Shown in pieces: positions 7,667-17,490 of a stretch of DNA of 64,000 bases (positions within the stretch are counted from its first letter, which is position 1; the number at the start of each line of letters is the position of its first letter). The notes beneath the pieces are model-generated. The model worked only from the letters and a program-made list of their open reading frames with translations. It did not search any database and was not told the DNA's origin. The stretch is from Mycobacterium fragae (GTDB taxonomy: Bacteria; Actinomycetota; Actinomycetes; Mycobacteriales; Mycobacteriaceae). The stretch is taken from positions 186,001 through 250,000 of the forward strand of contig NZ_LQOW01000028.1 of NCBI RefSeq assembly GCF_002102185.1, written 5' to 3'. The position numbers and the translations under genes are program-made.

Positions 7667-9367
7667 ATGGCGACCAACACCGATCGGTACCGCGCCGCGC
7701 GTGATCAGGTGTTGGCCATGGCCGGTGGTGACGAACCCGCCGAAACATTCTGTTGGCCGCACGTCACCGGCGCCTTCAATTGGGCCACCGACTGGTTCGA
7801 CGTCATTGCTCGCGACCCCTCGTCCGCTGGCCGCCCCGCGCTGTGGATCGCCGACGCGGACGGCGGCGAGCAGATCGTCAGCTTCGCGCAGATGGCCGAC
7901 CGATCCGACCGGGTAGCGGCCTGGCTGCAGCAACTCGGCGTCGCCAAGGGCGACCGGGTGCTGCTGATGCTGGATAACCAGGTCGAGCTGTGGGAGTCGA
8001 CGCTCGCCGTGGCGAAGCTCGGCGCGGTGATCATGCCCGCCACCACCGCCCTTGGCCCATCGGACCTGGCCGACCGCGTTGCTCGCGGCGGAGCGCGGGC
8101 GGTGGTCGCCAACGCCGCCGACACCGCCAAGTTCGACGGCGTCGACGGAGACCATCTCCGGATCGTGGTGGGCGACACCACCGCGGGCTGGCATTGCTAT
8201 GCCGACGCTCGCGACGTCGCCGCCGGCGGCGCGTTCGGCGCCCGAACCGCCGTCGACGATCCGATGCTGATCTACTTCACGTCCGGCACCACCCGCAAAC
8301 CCAAGCTCGTGGCGCATTCGCAGGTCAGCTATCCGGTGGGGCACCTTTCGACGATGGCCTGGCTCGGCGTGCGACCCGGTGACGTGCACTTGGCGATCAG
8401 CTCACCGGGGTGGGCCAAGCATGCCTGGAGTTGTCTGTTCGCGCCCTGGATCGCCGAGGCGACGATCTTCGCCTACAACTACCGCCGGTTGGACGCCGCG
8501 GCCCTGCTGAGTCAGATCCGCCGCGCCCGGGTGAGCACGTTCTGCGCGCCGCCAACGCTGTGGCGCATGCTCATTCAAACCGAGCTCGGTGTCAGACCCG
8601 AGGCGCTGCGGGAGGTCGTCGCCGCCGGTGAACCGCTCAACCCCGACGTCATCACCCGGGTGGAACAAGCGTGGGGGCTGACGATCCGCGACGGCTACGG
8701 GCAGACCGAGACCACGCTGTTGATCGGCAACCTGCCCGGGCGCCCGATCAAGCCCGGCTCGATGGGCCGTCCACTGCCAGGAGTGCCCGTCGTGCTGATC
8801 GACCCGGTCAGCGGCCAACCCGCCGACGAGGGCGAGATCTGCCTGGACCTGAGCGCCGATCCGGTGAACCTGATGACCGGCTACGTGGGCGACCCGGAAC
8901 GTAACGCCGCCGCGATGACCGGTGGCTACTACCACACCGGCGACATCGCGCGCCGCGACGCCGACGGGTCGATCACCTACATCGGCCGCACCGACGACGT
9001 CTTCAAGTCGTCGGGCTACAAGGTGTCGCCGTTCGAGCTGGAGAGCGTGCTGATCGAGCATCCCGCGATCGTGGAAGCCGCGGTCGTGCCGCAACCAGAC
9101 GCAACCCGGCTGGCAACTCCCAAGGCGTACATAGCGCTGGCCGCCGACTGGCCGGCGAGCCCCGATACCGCGCGAGCGATCATGGAGTACGTGCGCGACC
9201 GGGTCGCGCCGCACCTGCGGGTGCGACGCGTCGAGTTCTACGAACTGCCGAAGACCATCTCGGGGAAGATCCGGCGCGTCGAGCTGCGCCGCCGCGAAGA
9301 CGACGCACATGCTGCCGGCACGCCGATCACCACCGAATACCGCTACGAAGACCTGGTTGCGCGATGA
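7667..9367 (+). CDS. AMP-binding acyl-CoA synthetase (ACSM/benzoate-ligase-like)
   Basis: The 566-aa adenylate-forming ligase has the phosphate-binding loop YFTSGTTRKPK (the usual Gly after TSGTT is Arg), GYGQTETTLL, YHTGDIARRD, GRTDDVFKSSGYK and the C-terminal catalytic Lys in TISGKIRR. The SSGYKVSPFELES region resembles medium-chain and aryl acyl-CoA synthetases. ATG 7667 (MATNTDRY) or ATG 7655 are possible starts; longer extensions overlap the divergent hydratase. It overlaps the next ligase by 4 bp and begins the rightward operon 7667-12189. Confidence 0.88.
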   Translation: MATNTDRYRAARDQVLAMAGGDEPAETFCWPHVTGAFNWATDWFDVIARDPSSAGRPALWIADADGGEQIVSFAQMADRSDRVAAWLQQLGVAKGDRVLLMLDNQVELWESTLAVAKLGAVIMPATTALGPSDLADRVARGGARAVVANAADTAKFDGVDGDHLRIVVGDTTAGWHCYADARDVAAGGAFGARTAVDDPMLIYFTSGTTRKPKLVAHSQVSYPVGHLSTMAWLGVRPGDVHLAISSPGWAKHAWSCLFAPWIAEATIFAYNYRRLDAAALLSQIRRARVSTFCAPPTLWRMLIQTELGVRPEALREVVAAGEPLNPDVITRVEQAWGLTIRDGYGQTETTLLIGNLPGRPIKPGSMGRPLPGVPVVLIDPVSGQPADEGEICLDLSADPVNLMTGYVGDPERNAAAMTGGYYHTGDIARRDADGSITYIGRTDDVFKSSGYKVSPFELESVLIEHPAIVEAAVVPQPDATRLATPKAYIALAADWPASPDTARAIMEYVRDRVAPHLRVRRVEFYELPKTISGKIRRVELRRREDDAHAAGTPITTEYRYEDLVAR

Positions 9368-10986
9368 AATCCTATGACGCCGGTCCGAGCAGCCCGCCGA
9401 TCCTCGAGGAAACGATCGGGGAGAACCTCGAGCGCATTGTGGCGACGAACCCGGACGTCGAGGCGCTGGTCGAGGTTGCCGGCGACCGTCGCTGGACCTA
9501 CACCGAACTCAACGCCGAGATCGATGTGATAGCACGCGGTTTGATGTCCCTCGGCGTGCAGCGTGGTGATCTGGTCGGCATCTGGTCGCCGAACTGCGCC
9601 GAGTGGGTCATCGTGCAATACGCCACAGCGAAGATCGGCGCCATTCTGGTCAACATCAATCCCGCCTACCGCACCCACGAACTCGGTTATGTGTTGAGCC
9701 AGTCCGGTATTCGGACACTTATCTCCGCGGTGACCTTCAAGAGCTCGGACTACCGAGACATGGTCGAGCAGGTGCGCCCGGACACCGATGAGCTGCGTGA
9801 CATCGTGTTCCTGGGCACCGAGGACTGGGCGGGCGTCCGCGATCGCGCCGAGCGGGTTTCGACCGGCGAGCTTCGCCGTCGGATGGCCGCCCTGCACAAC
9901 CGCGATCCCATCAACATCCAATACACTTCGGGGACAACAGGTTTCCCCAAGGGCGCGACGCTGTCGCATCGCAATATCCTCAACAACGGGTTCTTCACCG
10001 CCCAGCTACTCAACCTGGGCCCGTGGGATCGGGTGTGCATCCCGGTGCCGTTCTACCACTGCTTCGGGATGGTGCTCGGCAACATCGGTTGCACCACCCA
10101 CGGGGCGACGGTGGTCATACCGGCGCCGGGGTTCGATCCCGGGTGCACGCTGGCCGCGATCGAGAAGGAACGCTGCACCGGCGTCTATGGTGTACCGACC
10201 ATGTTCATCGCGATGCTCGGGCATCGCGACTTCACCGCAACCGACCTATCGTCGCTGCGCACCGGCATCATGGCCGGGTCGGTGTGCCCGGTCGAGGTGA
10301 TGAAACGCTGTGTGGCCGAGATGAACATGACCGAGGTCGCCATCGCGTACGGCATGACCGAGACTTCGCCGGTCTCCTGCCAGACCCTCATCGACGACGA
10401 CTTGGAACGGCGAACGGCAACCATCGGTCGGGCGCACCCCCATGTGGAGGTCAAGGTCGTCGACCCCGGCACCGGCGAGGTCGTCGAGCGGGGCCAAGCC
10501 GGTGAGTTCTGCGCCCGCGGCTACTCGGTCATGCTGGGCTACTGGCGCGACGAGGCCAAGACCCGCGAAGCGATCGACGCCGACGGGTGGATGCACACCG
10601 GCGACCTGGCGGTCATGCGTGAGGACGGCTACTGCAACATCGTCGGGCGGCTGAAGGACGTGGTGATTCGCGGCGGCGAGAACGTGTATCCCACCGAGGT
10701 CGAGGAATTCCTTCGCACCCATCCGGACATCGAAGACGCGCAGGTCGTCGGGGTGCCCGACGCGAAATACGGTGAGGAGATCTGTGCGTGGGTCCGGATG
10801 AAGCCGGGACGGCGCCCGCTCGACGCCGAGGCCCTGCGCGCCTTCGCCAGCGGAAAGCTGGCGCACTACAAGATCCCCCGCTATGTGCACGTCGTGGACG
10901 AGTTTCCGATGACCATCACCGGAAAGGTTCGCAAAGTCGACATGCGCGAGGAAAGCGCCCGATTGTTCGGACCCCCGGTGACGTGA
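9364..10986 (+). CDS. fatty-acyl-CoA ligase (FadD35-like)
   Basis: The 540-aa ligase has a canonical loop YTSGTTGFPKG, YGMTETSPVS, MHTGDLAVMREDG, GRLKDVVIRGGENVYP and the catalytic Lys in TITGKVRK. It starts at ATG 9364 overlapping the previous ligase (ATGA). Length and sequence style fit mycobacterial FadD35-type enzymes; that orthology is remembered, not computed. Two ligases in tandem suggest either two substrates or consecutive activation steps of one degradation route. Confidence 0.88.
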   Translation: MKSYDAGPSSPPILEETIGENLERIVATNPDVEALVEVAGDRRWTYTELNAEIDVIARGLMSLGVQRGDLVGIWSPNCAEWVIVQYATAKIGAILVNINPAYRTHELGYVLSQSGIRTLISAVTFKSSDYRDMVEQVRPDTDELRDIVFLGTEDWAGVRDRAERVSTGELRRRMAALHNRDPINIQYTSGTTGFPKGATLSHRNILNNGFFTAQLLNLGPWDRVCIPVPFYHCFGMVLGNIGCTTHGATVVIPAPGFDPGCTLAAIEKERCTGVYGVPTMFIAMLGHRDFTATDLSSLRTGIMAGSVCPVEVMKRCVAEMNMTEVAIAYGMTETSPVSCQTLIDDDLERRTATIGRAHPHVEVKVVDPGTGEVVERGQAGEFCARGYSVMLGYWRDEAKTREAIDADGWMHTGDLAVMREDGYCNIVGRLKDVVIRGGENVYPTEVEEFLRTHPDIEDAQVVGVPDAKYGEEICAWVRMKPGRRPLDAEALRAFASGKLAHYKIPRYVHVVDEFPMTITGKVRKVDMREESARLFGPPVT

Positions 10987-10999
10987 AAAGCTACCTGCC

Positions 11000-11719
11000 G
11001 TGACGGAAGTGGAAGTGGCCGACAGCGTGACGACGGTTCGATTCGACCATCCACCGGTGAACGCACTCGACCTGGGCTTGCTTGACGCCGTCGTGGAGAC
11101 GATGCGCGGCGTCGAGGGTCCGGTCGTCATCACCGGTGCCGGCAAGTGTTTCTCGGCCGGCGTCGACCTGCGCGCCATCATCGACGGCGGACCCGAATAC
11201 ACCGAGCGCTTCGTAGCCGCGTTGTCGGAGGCCTTCCTGGCGGTCTTCGAGCACCCGGCGCCGGTGGTCGCTGCGATCAACGGTCATGCCATCGCCGGCG
11301 GGTGCGTCTTCGCCATGTGCGCCGATCTGCGGTTGATGTCCGCCGGGACGATCGGCCTCACCGAGCTCGCCGTCGGGGTTCCGTTCCCGGTGGCCGCACT
11401 GGAGATATGCCGTTACGCGATGGGCACGTCGGCGGCCCGGGCAGCGTTGCAGGCCAATACCATTGACGTCGAGTCCGCGAAGGCCCGGGGATGGGTCGAC
11501 GAGGTGGTGCCGAGCAGCGATCTGCTGGCCCGGGCGACTGCGATCGCTCGTGAGCTCGGTGAGCACGCTCCGAACGCATACGCCGCCACCAAGGAGCAAC
11601 TGCATCGGCCGACCCGCGCTGCGATCGATGCGGGCGCGAAAACCGACGAGAGTGTGCGGGCCAGTTGGATGTCTGACGAAACACGCATCCGCATCGGCGC
11701 ATTCCTCGACGCATTGTGA
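11000..11719 (+). CDS. enoyl-CoA hydratase/isomerase family protein
   Basis: This 239-aa crotonase has oxyanion-hole segments GKCFSAGVDLRA and NGHAIAGGCVFAMCADL and retains a Glu in IGLTELAVGVPFP. The GTG start at 11000 is 13 bp after the FadD35-like stop. It is short for a hydratase and resembles the enoyl-CoA isomerase-like branch. Its stop overlaps the downstream SRPBCC gene by 4 bp, so both belong to the ligase operon. Confidence 0.83.
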   Translation: MTEVEVADSVTTVRFDHPPVNALDLGLLDAVVETMRGVEGPVVITGAGKCFSAGVDLRAIIDGGPEYTERFVAALSEAFLAVFEHPAPVVAAINGHAIAGGCVFAMCADLRLMSAGTIGLTELAVGVPFPVAALEICRYAMGTSAARAALQANTIDVESAKARGWVDEVVPSSDLLARATAIARELGEHAPNAYAATKEQLHRPTRAAIDAGAKTDESVRASWMSDETRIRIGAFLDAL

Positions 11720-12189
11720 GCTGGTGGATCACGCACACCGAGCGGACACTGTCCGAGGAGATACCGGCGGCGCCAGACGAGGTGCGCGACTTCTACGTTG
11801 ATCTGGACAACATCAAAGCCGTGCATCCGCTGGTCGTTTCGGTGCGAACCATCTCGCGCACCGAAACCCCGGAGGGTCACCAGCAGACCTATCGGGTACG
11901 CGACCGCATACCGCTGGGGAGGTTGACGCTAAGGGTCAGCTATTGGGCTCGGGTCCGGGTTCCGCTGGACGGCGGCGTGATCACCGAGGCGCGTCAGTTC
12001 CCGCGCGTCCGGCTGAATGGCGCTGTGACATTCCAACCAATCGACGCCGGCACTCGTATCGTCGAACGGCTGCGTATCGCGGCGCCCCGTCCGCTGGCCG
12101 CAATGACCACGCGGGAAGCGGTCAACGCCCACATCGTGATGTTGTCCGGGATTCGCAGTCACTTCCAATCACGGCGACGTCCGGGATAG
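11716..12189 (+). CDS. SRPBCC-family protein
   Basis: The 157-aa protein begins at GTG 11716 (GTGA overlap). The N-terminal EEIPAAPDEVRDFYVDLDNIKAVHP is the usual opening of a START/Bet v 1-like (SRPBCC) hydrophobic-ligand fold, followed by an antiparallel sheet and a C-terminal helix. Such proteins bind lipids or aromatic ligands. It closes the operon 7667-12189. No enzymatic residue set is recognisable. Confidence 0.75.
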   Translation: MSWWITHTERTLSEEIPAAPDEVRDFYVDLDNIKAVHPLVVSVRTISRTETPEGHQQTYRVRDRIPLGRLTLRVSYWARVRVPLDGGVITEARQFPRVRLNGAVTFQPIDAGTRIVERLRIAAPRPLAAMTTREAVNAHIVMLSGIRSHFQSRRRPG

Positions 12190-12200
12190 GTCCGTCGAAG

Positions 12201-13568
12201 TCACGGGTCGGGGTCGCCGCGGAGGAGCTCCTCCGGGTCATGGGCATGGTTGATTTGGGGTGGGCCGCTGCCGTCGGTCCACCCAAGCCGCCCGTTGTCG
12301 GTGACCTCGGTGCGAAGCTCGCCGCGGCTGGCCACGCCGTGGTCACCGCCGCAAGCGAAGTGCAGCTTGTCGGCGTCGGTGCGGCCGCCGTGGGCCCAGT
12401 CTGGTGAATGATGAACCTCGCACCGATAGCCCGGTTCCAGACAGTTCGGGCGGGTGCAGCCGCGGTCACGGGCGTAGCAGATCAGCCTTTGGTCGGCGGC
12501 GGCGACGCGTTTCTGCCGACCAAGATACAGTGGCCGCTTGATGTGGTCGTCGAACACAGCTAGGTAGTGAATTCCCTTGGCGGCCATGCGGATCAGATCC
12601 CGCATCGGCAGCCGGGAGCCACCGCCCGTTAGCGCAGGCGCGGGCATCGGGACCGACGGGTCGGCCACGGCATGGGCGGCGCGGTCGAGTTCGGCCAATG
12701 TGGTGGTGGCGATCACGGTGACCGGGTAGCCGCGGTGCACACCGAGGTCACCGGATGCGATAGCCGTTTCCAGGCCGAGTTTAAAGGCGTCGTGGCATCG
12801 CTGGGCGGGGCTGCGGTCATCGCGCGCCTCGGGATCTTGATCCTTGGGTTGGTGACGACCCGGGCGCACCGCGGCCTCGATGGCCTCCAGATAGGCGCGG
12901 GCTTCCGGATCGAGCAATCCAGATAGCCGCGACATGCCGTCCGGTCCCTGCGCGCCGAGATAGAGTCCGCGTCGACGAGCCCGGTCGTCGTCGGTGAAGT
13001 TGCCATCCGGGTTGAGATAGTCGGCGATGCGTTGACCCAGCTTGGTGACAATGCCGGCGTCGACTTTGGTCGCTTCGTGGACGAGTCTGCGCTCAGCCTC
13101 GGCCGTGTCGGTGGGAGAGACGCAGGCAGGCAGCACGTCGACCGCCCTACACACCGCGCGGATGTGGTCCTCGCCGACGGCGCCGGCCTGCACCGCAGCC
13201 GCCAACTCCGGTAACTCCGGTGGCACTGGTGGCCCGGTCAGCGTGCGGCGCGGCCGAATACGAGCAGCGAGTTTGAATCGGCGGGTGATTTCGCGCGGAG
13301 TGATCCGCAGCCGCGACCACAGCGAGGCGCGCACTTGTGCCGTGCAGTCGGCCTCGTCGGGTGGATCGGCGATCTCGCCGAAGAATCGATACATCAGTCC
13401 GCGGTTGGTTCGCTCCTGGGTCTCCAGCCGCTCGGCGACATCGACACGAAAGCTGTTGCCCACCACGTCCGAAGACGTTTCGCGCAGCACATCGTGGGCA
13501 GCATCGACCGCGTCGAGAGCGGCGGAAATTCGCTCCCGTGCCTGCTCGGCGCTCAGTGCTGAACCCAT
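12201..13568 (-). CDS. DUF222 / HNH endonuclease domain protein (13E12-repeat-like)
   Basis: The 455-aa protein has an N-terminal DUF222 region (ERISAALDAVDAAHDVLRE onward) and a C-terminal HNH zinc-finger nuclease: Cys pairs in CTRPNCLEPGYRCEVHH, the second His side in HHSPDWAHGG, and NxxH-like FACGGDHGVAS. This multicopy mycobacterial family corresponds to the M. tuberculosis 13E12 repeat proteins. It lies as a lone gene between two catabolic operons and reads in the opposite direction to the one on its left. No flanking repeats were seen, so recent mobility is not proven. Confidence 0.88.
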   Translation of the reverse strand: MGSALSAEQARERISAALDAVDAAHDVLRETSSDVVGNSFRVDVAERLETQERTNRGLMYRFFGEIADPPDEADCTAQVRASLWSRLRITPREITRRFKLAARIRPRRTLTGPPVPPELPELAAAVQAGAVGEDHIRAVCRAVDVLPACVSPTDTAEAERRLVHEATKVDAGIVTKLGQRIADYLNPDGNFTDDDRARRRGLYLGAQGPDGMSRLSGLLDPEARAYLEAIEAAVRPGRHQPKDQDPEARDDRSPAQRCHDAFKLGLETAIASGDLGVHRGYPVTVIATTTLAELDRAAHAVADPSVPMPAPALTGGGSRLPMRDLIRMAAKGIHYLAVFDDHIKRPLYLGRQKRVAAADQRLICYARDRGCTRPNCLEPGYRCEVHHSPDWAHGGRTDADKLHFACGGDHGVASRGELRTEVTDNGRLGWTDGSGPPQINHAHDPEELLRGDPDP

Positions 13569-13622
13569 GCCTCGACGCTAAGGAGCACTGATGACAAATC
13601 CCGGTCCGCCAAGACCGTCACG

Positions 13623-15155
13623 TCAAAGCTGTGGATGAAAACCCAACTGTGGATAACCCGGCCCCAACGAGCTACTCTCCGCGACCCCTCCCAATTGCCG
13701 CCGCAATTCTCGCTTGAGCACCTTGCCGTAGCTGTTCTTCGGTAGCTGGTCCACGAACAGGTAGCGCTTCGGTCGTTTGAATCGGGCGATGCGTTGCAGC
13801 AGATGCGCATCAAGTTCGCCGGCCTCGACAGCGCCGACGACGAATGCGACCACGACCTCACCCCACTCGTCGTCCGGCGCGCCGACCACACACGCTTCCG
13901 ACACGCCCGGATGCTCGAGCAGCGCCTCCTCGACCTCCCGCGGATAGATGTTGCTGCCCCCGCTGATCACGACGTCCTTCGAGCGGTCACGCAACGTCAA
14001 GTAGCCGCGCTCATCGAACGAACCCAGGTCCCCAGTGTGCAGCCAGCCATCGCGCAGCGCCTCGGCCGTGGCGCCTGGATTGCGCCAATAGCCGCACATG
14101 ACAACGTCACCGCGGCAGACGATCTCACCTGTTTCGCCGGCCGCCGCCGGCGTGCCGTCAGCGCGCAGCACGGCGACTTCGACACCCGAGCGCGGATAGC
14201 CGACCGACCCGAGGATCGCGTCGTCGGCCGCCTCGTGGTCCGCGCGGGGTAACCCGGTAATGGTCATCGGTGACTCGCCCTGGCCGTAGATCTGCGCGAA
14301 GATCGGTCCGAATGCCGCCAGCGCCTTCTTGATGCTCTGCACATACATCGGGCCGCCGCCGTAGACGATCGTCCGCAGCTGGCGCGGGCGCGCGCGGCCT
14401 GTTCCCACTAGCCGTTGCACCATCGTCGGCGCCAGAAAGGCGCTGCAACCGGAATGATGCTCACACAGGTCCAGGAATTCGTCCGGATCGAACCCGCCGC
14501 TGGCCGGCACCACCTGGCGGGCGCCGCGCAGCACATAGGCCGGGATGTACAGACCCGAGCCGTGTGACATCGGCGCGGCATGCACCAGGCTGCACTGTTC
14601 GTCGGGTGAGTCGATGTCGGCGAGATGGGCGACGGTCATCGCGGTCAGGTTGCGATGCGTGAGCATGGCGCCTTTGGCCCGGCCAGTCGTACCGCTGGTG
14701 TAGAACAGCCAGGCCAGCGCCGACGGGTCGGTGCACGACGGCGCTGCGGGCGCAGCGGCCAGCCGGCGCGAATAACCTTCTGCTCCAAGCGTTTCGACCG
14801 GAGATTCGCTGACCGTCACCAAGCCGGAGGCGATGTTCGCCGATGCGAAAACCTGAGAAACGTCCGCATCGGCGAGGATCTGCGCCATCTCACGGGGATG
14901 CAGCTTGAAATTGATCGGAACCGCGACGCACTCGGCGGCCCAAATCCCGAACAGCAGTTCCACGATCTCCGGGCGATTCTCGCTCGCCACCGCGACCCGC
15001 GCGCCGGGCGGGCATTGTTGCCTGATCGAGCCGGCCAACCGCAGCGCGCGCTCCCGCAGCTCCCGCCATGTGCAGACCAGGCGTTCACCGTGATACACCG
15101 CGCCTCGATCGGGGAAACGCCGCGCGGCCTGGTCCAGCACCGCGAACAAGTTCAC
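13623..15155 (-). CDS. acyl-CoA synthetase (AMP-binding)
   Basis: The 510-aa ligase has FYTSGTTGRAKGAML (Pro of the usual GxPKG is Ala), YGQGESPMT, LHTGDLGSFDERG, RSKDVVISGGSNIYP and Lys in NSYGKVLKREL. The start chosen is GTG 15155, whose GTGA overlaps the stop of the upstream SDR; GTG 15167 is an alternative. It is the last gene of the leftward operon that begins with the SMP-30-like gene, so it probably activates an acid product of the same substrate. Confidence 0.86.
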   Translation of the reverse strand: MNLFAVLDQAARRFPDRGAVYHGERLVCTWRELRERALRLAGSIRQQCPPGARVAVASENRPEIVELLFGIWAAECVAVPINFKLHPREMAQILADADVSQVFASANIASGLVTVSESPVETLGAEGYSRRLAAAPAAPSCTDPSALAWLFYTSGTTGRAKGAMLTHRNLTAMTVAHLADIDSPDEQCSLVHAAPMSHGSGLYIPAYVLRGARQVVPASGGFDPDEFLDLCEHHSGCSAFLAPTMVQRLVGTGRARPRQLRTIVYGGGPMYVQSIKKALAAFGPIFAQIYGQGESPMTITGLPRADHEAADDAILGSVGYPRSGVEVAVLRADGTPAAAGETGEIVCRGDVVMCGYWRNPGATAEALRDGWLHTGDLGSFDERGYLTLRDRSKDVVISGGSNIYPREVEEALLEHPGVSEACVVGAPDDEWGEVVVAFVVGAVEAGELDAHLLQRIARFKRPKRYLFVDQLPKNSYGKVLKRELRRQLGGVAESSSLGPGYPQLGFHPQL

Positions 15156-15925
15156 CGGGCGATCCACTGTGACGTCAGCGCGAAATCCGATAGGTACTTC
15201 GTCGAACTCCAGCCGCCGTCCACCACGATGGTCTGTCCGTTGATGAAACTGCCGCCGGGCGAGCACAAGAACGCGACGGTGTTCGCCACATCGTCAACCG
15301 TGCCCAGCCGCTGATGCGGTGTCATCTCCGTGTTCATTCGGCGGAAGCGCTCGTCCTGCAAACGCTCTTCGGTCATCGCCGTCTGGATCACACCGGGCGC
15401 CACGGCATTACAACGAATTCCCTGTGTCCCGTACTGGCACGCGATGTGGGTGGTCAGTGCTGTCAGCCCACCCTTGGCCGCCGAGTAGGCGCCGCCGCGC
15501 AGACCGCCGACGACCGCGAACGTCGAGGTGATGTTGATGATGGCCGAGCCTGGGCGCATGTGCGGCAGCACGTCACGCGCCAGCCGGAAGGGCGCCCGCA
15601 ACATCACATTCAGGAAGTAGTCCAGTGTCTCGTCGTCGGTTCTGTGCAGCGGCTTGGGATTTCCTACCCCGGCGTTGTTGATCAGAAAGTCGATCCGGCC
15701 CCAACGCTCGACGGCGGCATCCACGATGCGCTGAGGCGCGTCCACGGTGGTGAGATCGGCCGCCACGGTGACGACACGGTCGGGATCGCCGATGGCCGCG
15801 GCCAATTCGGCCAGCCTGTCTTCGTTTCGGCCGGTGGCCAGGACGGCCATGCCTTGGTCGGCGAGCTTGGTCGCGCATCCCGAGCCGATTCCGCCCGTCG
15901 CGCCGGTTACGATCGCTACCTGCAT
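15152..15925 (-). CDS. short-chain dehydrogenase/reductase
   Basis: The 257-aa classical SDR has TGATGGIG at residues 8-15, NNAG, a catalytic Ser in NITSTFAV, YSAAKGG (Tyr-Lys) and the C-terminal GQTIVVDGGWSS. It lies in the leftward operon between two acyl-CoA ligases, overlapping the downstream one by 4 bp and separated by one base from the upstream one. It is likely to be an alcohol or 3-hydroxyacyl dehydrogenase of the locus. Confidence 0.87.
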   Translation of the reverse strand: MQVAIVTGATGGIGSGCATKLADQGMAVLATGRNEDRLAELAAAIGDPDRVVTVAADLTTVDAPQRIVDAAVERWGRIDFLINNAGVGNPKPLHRTDDETLDYFLNVMLRAPFRLARDVLPHMRPGSAIINITSTFAVVGGLRGGAYSAAKGGLTALTTHIACQYGTQGIRCNAVAPGVIQTAMTEERLQDERFRRMNTEMTPHQRLGTVDDVANTVAFLCSPGGSFINGQTIVVDGGWSSTKYLSDFALTSQWIAR

Positions 15926-15926
15926 C

Positions 15927-17480
15927 TCATCCGCCCGCCTTCATCAGGGACGCTCTGATCCGATCCTTCAACACCTTGCCGGCGTCATTGCGCGGCAAAT
16001 CTTCCCAAATCACCACCTGCTCAGGAGCTTTGAACCGCGCGACGCCCTGATCCTCCAGAAAGCTGCGCAGGCTCGCGACATCGGGCCCGGGCCGCTCCGT
16101 CGGAACGATGACTGCGCAAGCGCGCTCTCCGGTGCGGTCGTCGGGCAGGCCGACGATGGCGATCTCCGCGATGCCGGGATGGTCGATGAGGATGTCCTCC
16201 ACCTCTTTGGGCGCGATGTTCTCGCCGCTGCGAATGATGACGTCCTTTGTGCGTCCGGTGACGACCAGGTAGTCGTCATCGACCCAGCGGGCGAGATCGC
16301 CGGTGCGGAAATAACCATCCGCATCGAACGCCTGCGCCTCGTCCTCGGGATGCAGGTAGCCGACCAGCATCTGCGGGCCGCGCGCGCAAATCTCCCCGTC
16401 GTCGAGTTTGATCTCTGCGAACCCGGCGCGGCCGTCGGTGTCGGCAGCGCGGTCGGCGTCCAAGGGCGACCCGACCGTGGTAACGGGAACCTCCGTCGAG
16501 CCGTACACCCGGGTGACCGCGGCGCGCTCGAAATAAGAGGCCGCCCTGCGGATCAGCGACGGCGACACCGATGCGCCACCGCAGATGAACAGCTTCAACT
16601 CCGGAAGCCGGGTCCCGGCTCGCTCCGAAGCGGCGAGCAACTGCTCCAAAAAAGGTGTCGCCCCGGCCAGGTGGGTGCAGTGCTCTGCCTGCATGAGCTT
16701 GACCGCCTCATCGCCATCCCAGCGATCCATCAGCACCGCAGTCGTGCCCAGCAGCAGGGGACATTCGAACGCGTAGATGGAGCCGCCGATGTGCGCGATC
16801 GGCGAGGGCACCAGGAACCTGTCGCCGGGCTGCACCTGCCAGTACTCGCGGATCTGGCAGATCAGCGCGTGAATCGAGTTATGGCTGTGCAGAACGCCTT
16901 TCGGATGACCGCTGGTCCCCGACGTATACAGGATCATTCGCACCGCGTCGGGGTCGAGGGACGGCAGCTCGACATCTCGCGCATGTTCTGCAGCCAGCGC
17001 TGTGCCCCCACGGACGACGACAACCTCGGGCGGCGAAGCCATTTGGCTGCTCACCCGATTCAGCATCGCCACATAGTCATGGCGGCCGAAGACTGCCGGC
17101 ACAAAGATCATCCGACTGTCCGCGTCCTGCAGAATGAACAGCAGTTCGCGGTCCCGCAGCGACGGCAGGATGGGGTTGACCACCATCCCGGCCAACGTCG
17201 CCGCCAGGTAGATGACCGCAGCCTCATGCCAGTTGGGCAACATAAACGACACCACACTGCCGATCGGCACGCGGGCCAACATGTCCTGCGCCAGCGCCGT
17301 CGACTGCTCATAAAGATGTCGGCAGTCCAGGCGATAGTCGCCGTCGATCACCACGACCCGTTGCGGTGTGCGCTGCGCCGCCTCGGCCAGCGAATCAGCC
17401 AGGGTGCCATTCACCCACCAGCCGCGCGCATAGGCATCGGCGGCGCGCGCGTCGTCCCGGCGGGCCCGTCGTCGCCCCAC
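15927..17480 (-). CDS. AMP-binding acyl-CoA ligase (cyclohexanecarboxylate-CoA-ligase-like)
   Basis: The 517-aa ligase has YTSGTSGHPKGV, YGSTEVPVTTVGS, FRTGDLARWVDDD, GRTKDVIIRSGENIAP and Lys in NDAGKVLK. The GSTEVPV and ENIAPKEVED pattern resembles cyclohexanecarboxylate- and aryl-CoA ligases. GTG 17480 is used as start because it lies just after the GntR stop; the frame stays open upstream into that gene. It is in the same leftward operon as the SDR and second ligase. Confidence 0.84.
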   Translation of the reverse strand: MGRRRARRDDARAADAYARGWWVNGTLADSLAEAAQRTPQRVVVIDGDYRLDCRHLYEQSTALAQDMLARVPIGSVVSFMLPNWHEAAVIYLAATLAGMVVNPILPSLRDRELLFILQDADSRMIFVPAVFGRHDYVAMLNRVSSQMASPPEVVVVRGGTALAAEHARDVELPSLDPDAVRMILYTSGTSGHPKGVLHSHNSIHALICQIREYWQVQPGDRFLVPSPIAHIGGSIYAFECPLLLGTTAVLMDRWDGDEAVKLMQAEHCTHLAGATPFLEQLLAASERAGTRLPELKLFICGGASVSPSLIRRAASYFERAAVTRVYGSTEVPVTTVGSPLDADRAADTDGRAGFAEIKLDDGEICARGPQMLVGYLHPEDEAQAFDADGYFRTGDLARWVDDDYLVVTGRTKDVIIRSGENIAPKEVEDILIDHPGIAEIAIVGLPDDRTGERACAVIVPTERPGPDVASLRSFLEDQGVARFKAPEQVVIWEDLPRNDAGKVLKDRIRASLMKAGG

Positions 17481-17490
17481 GCGCCCGAAT

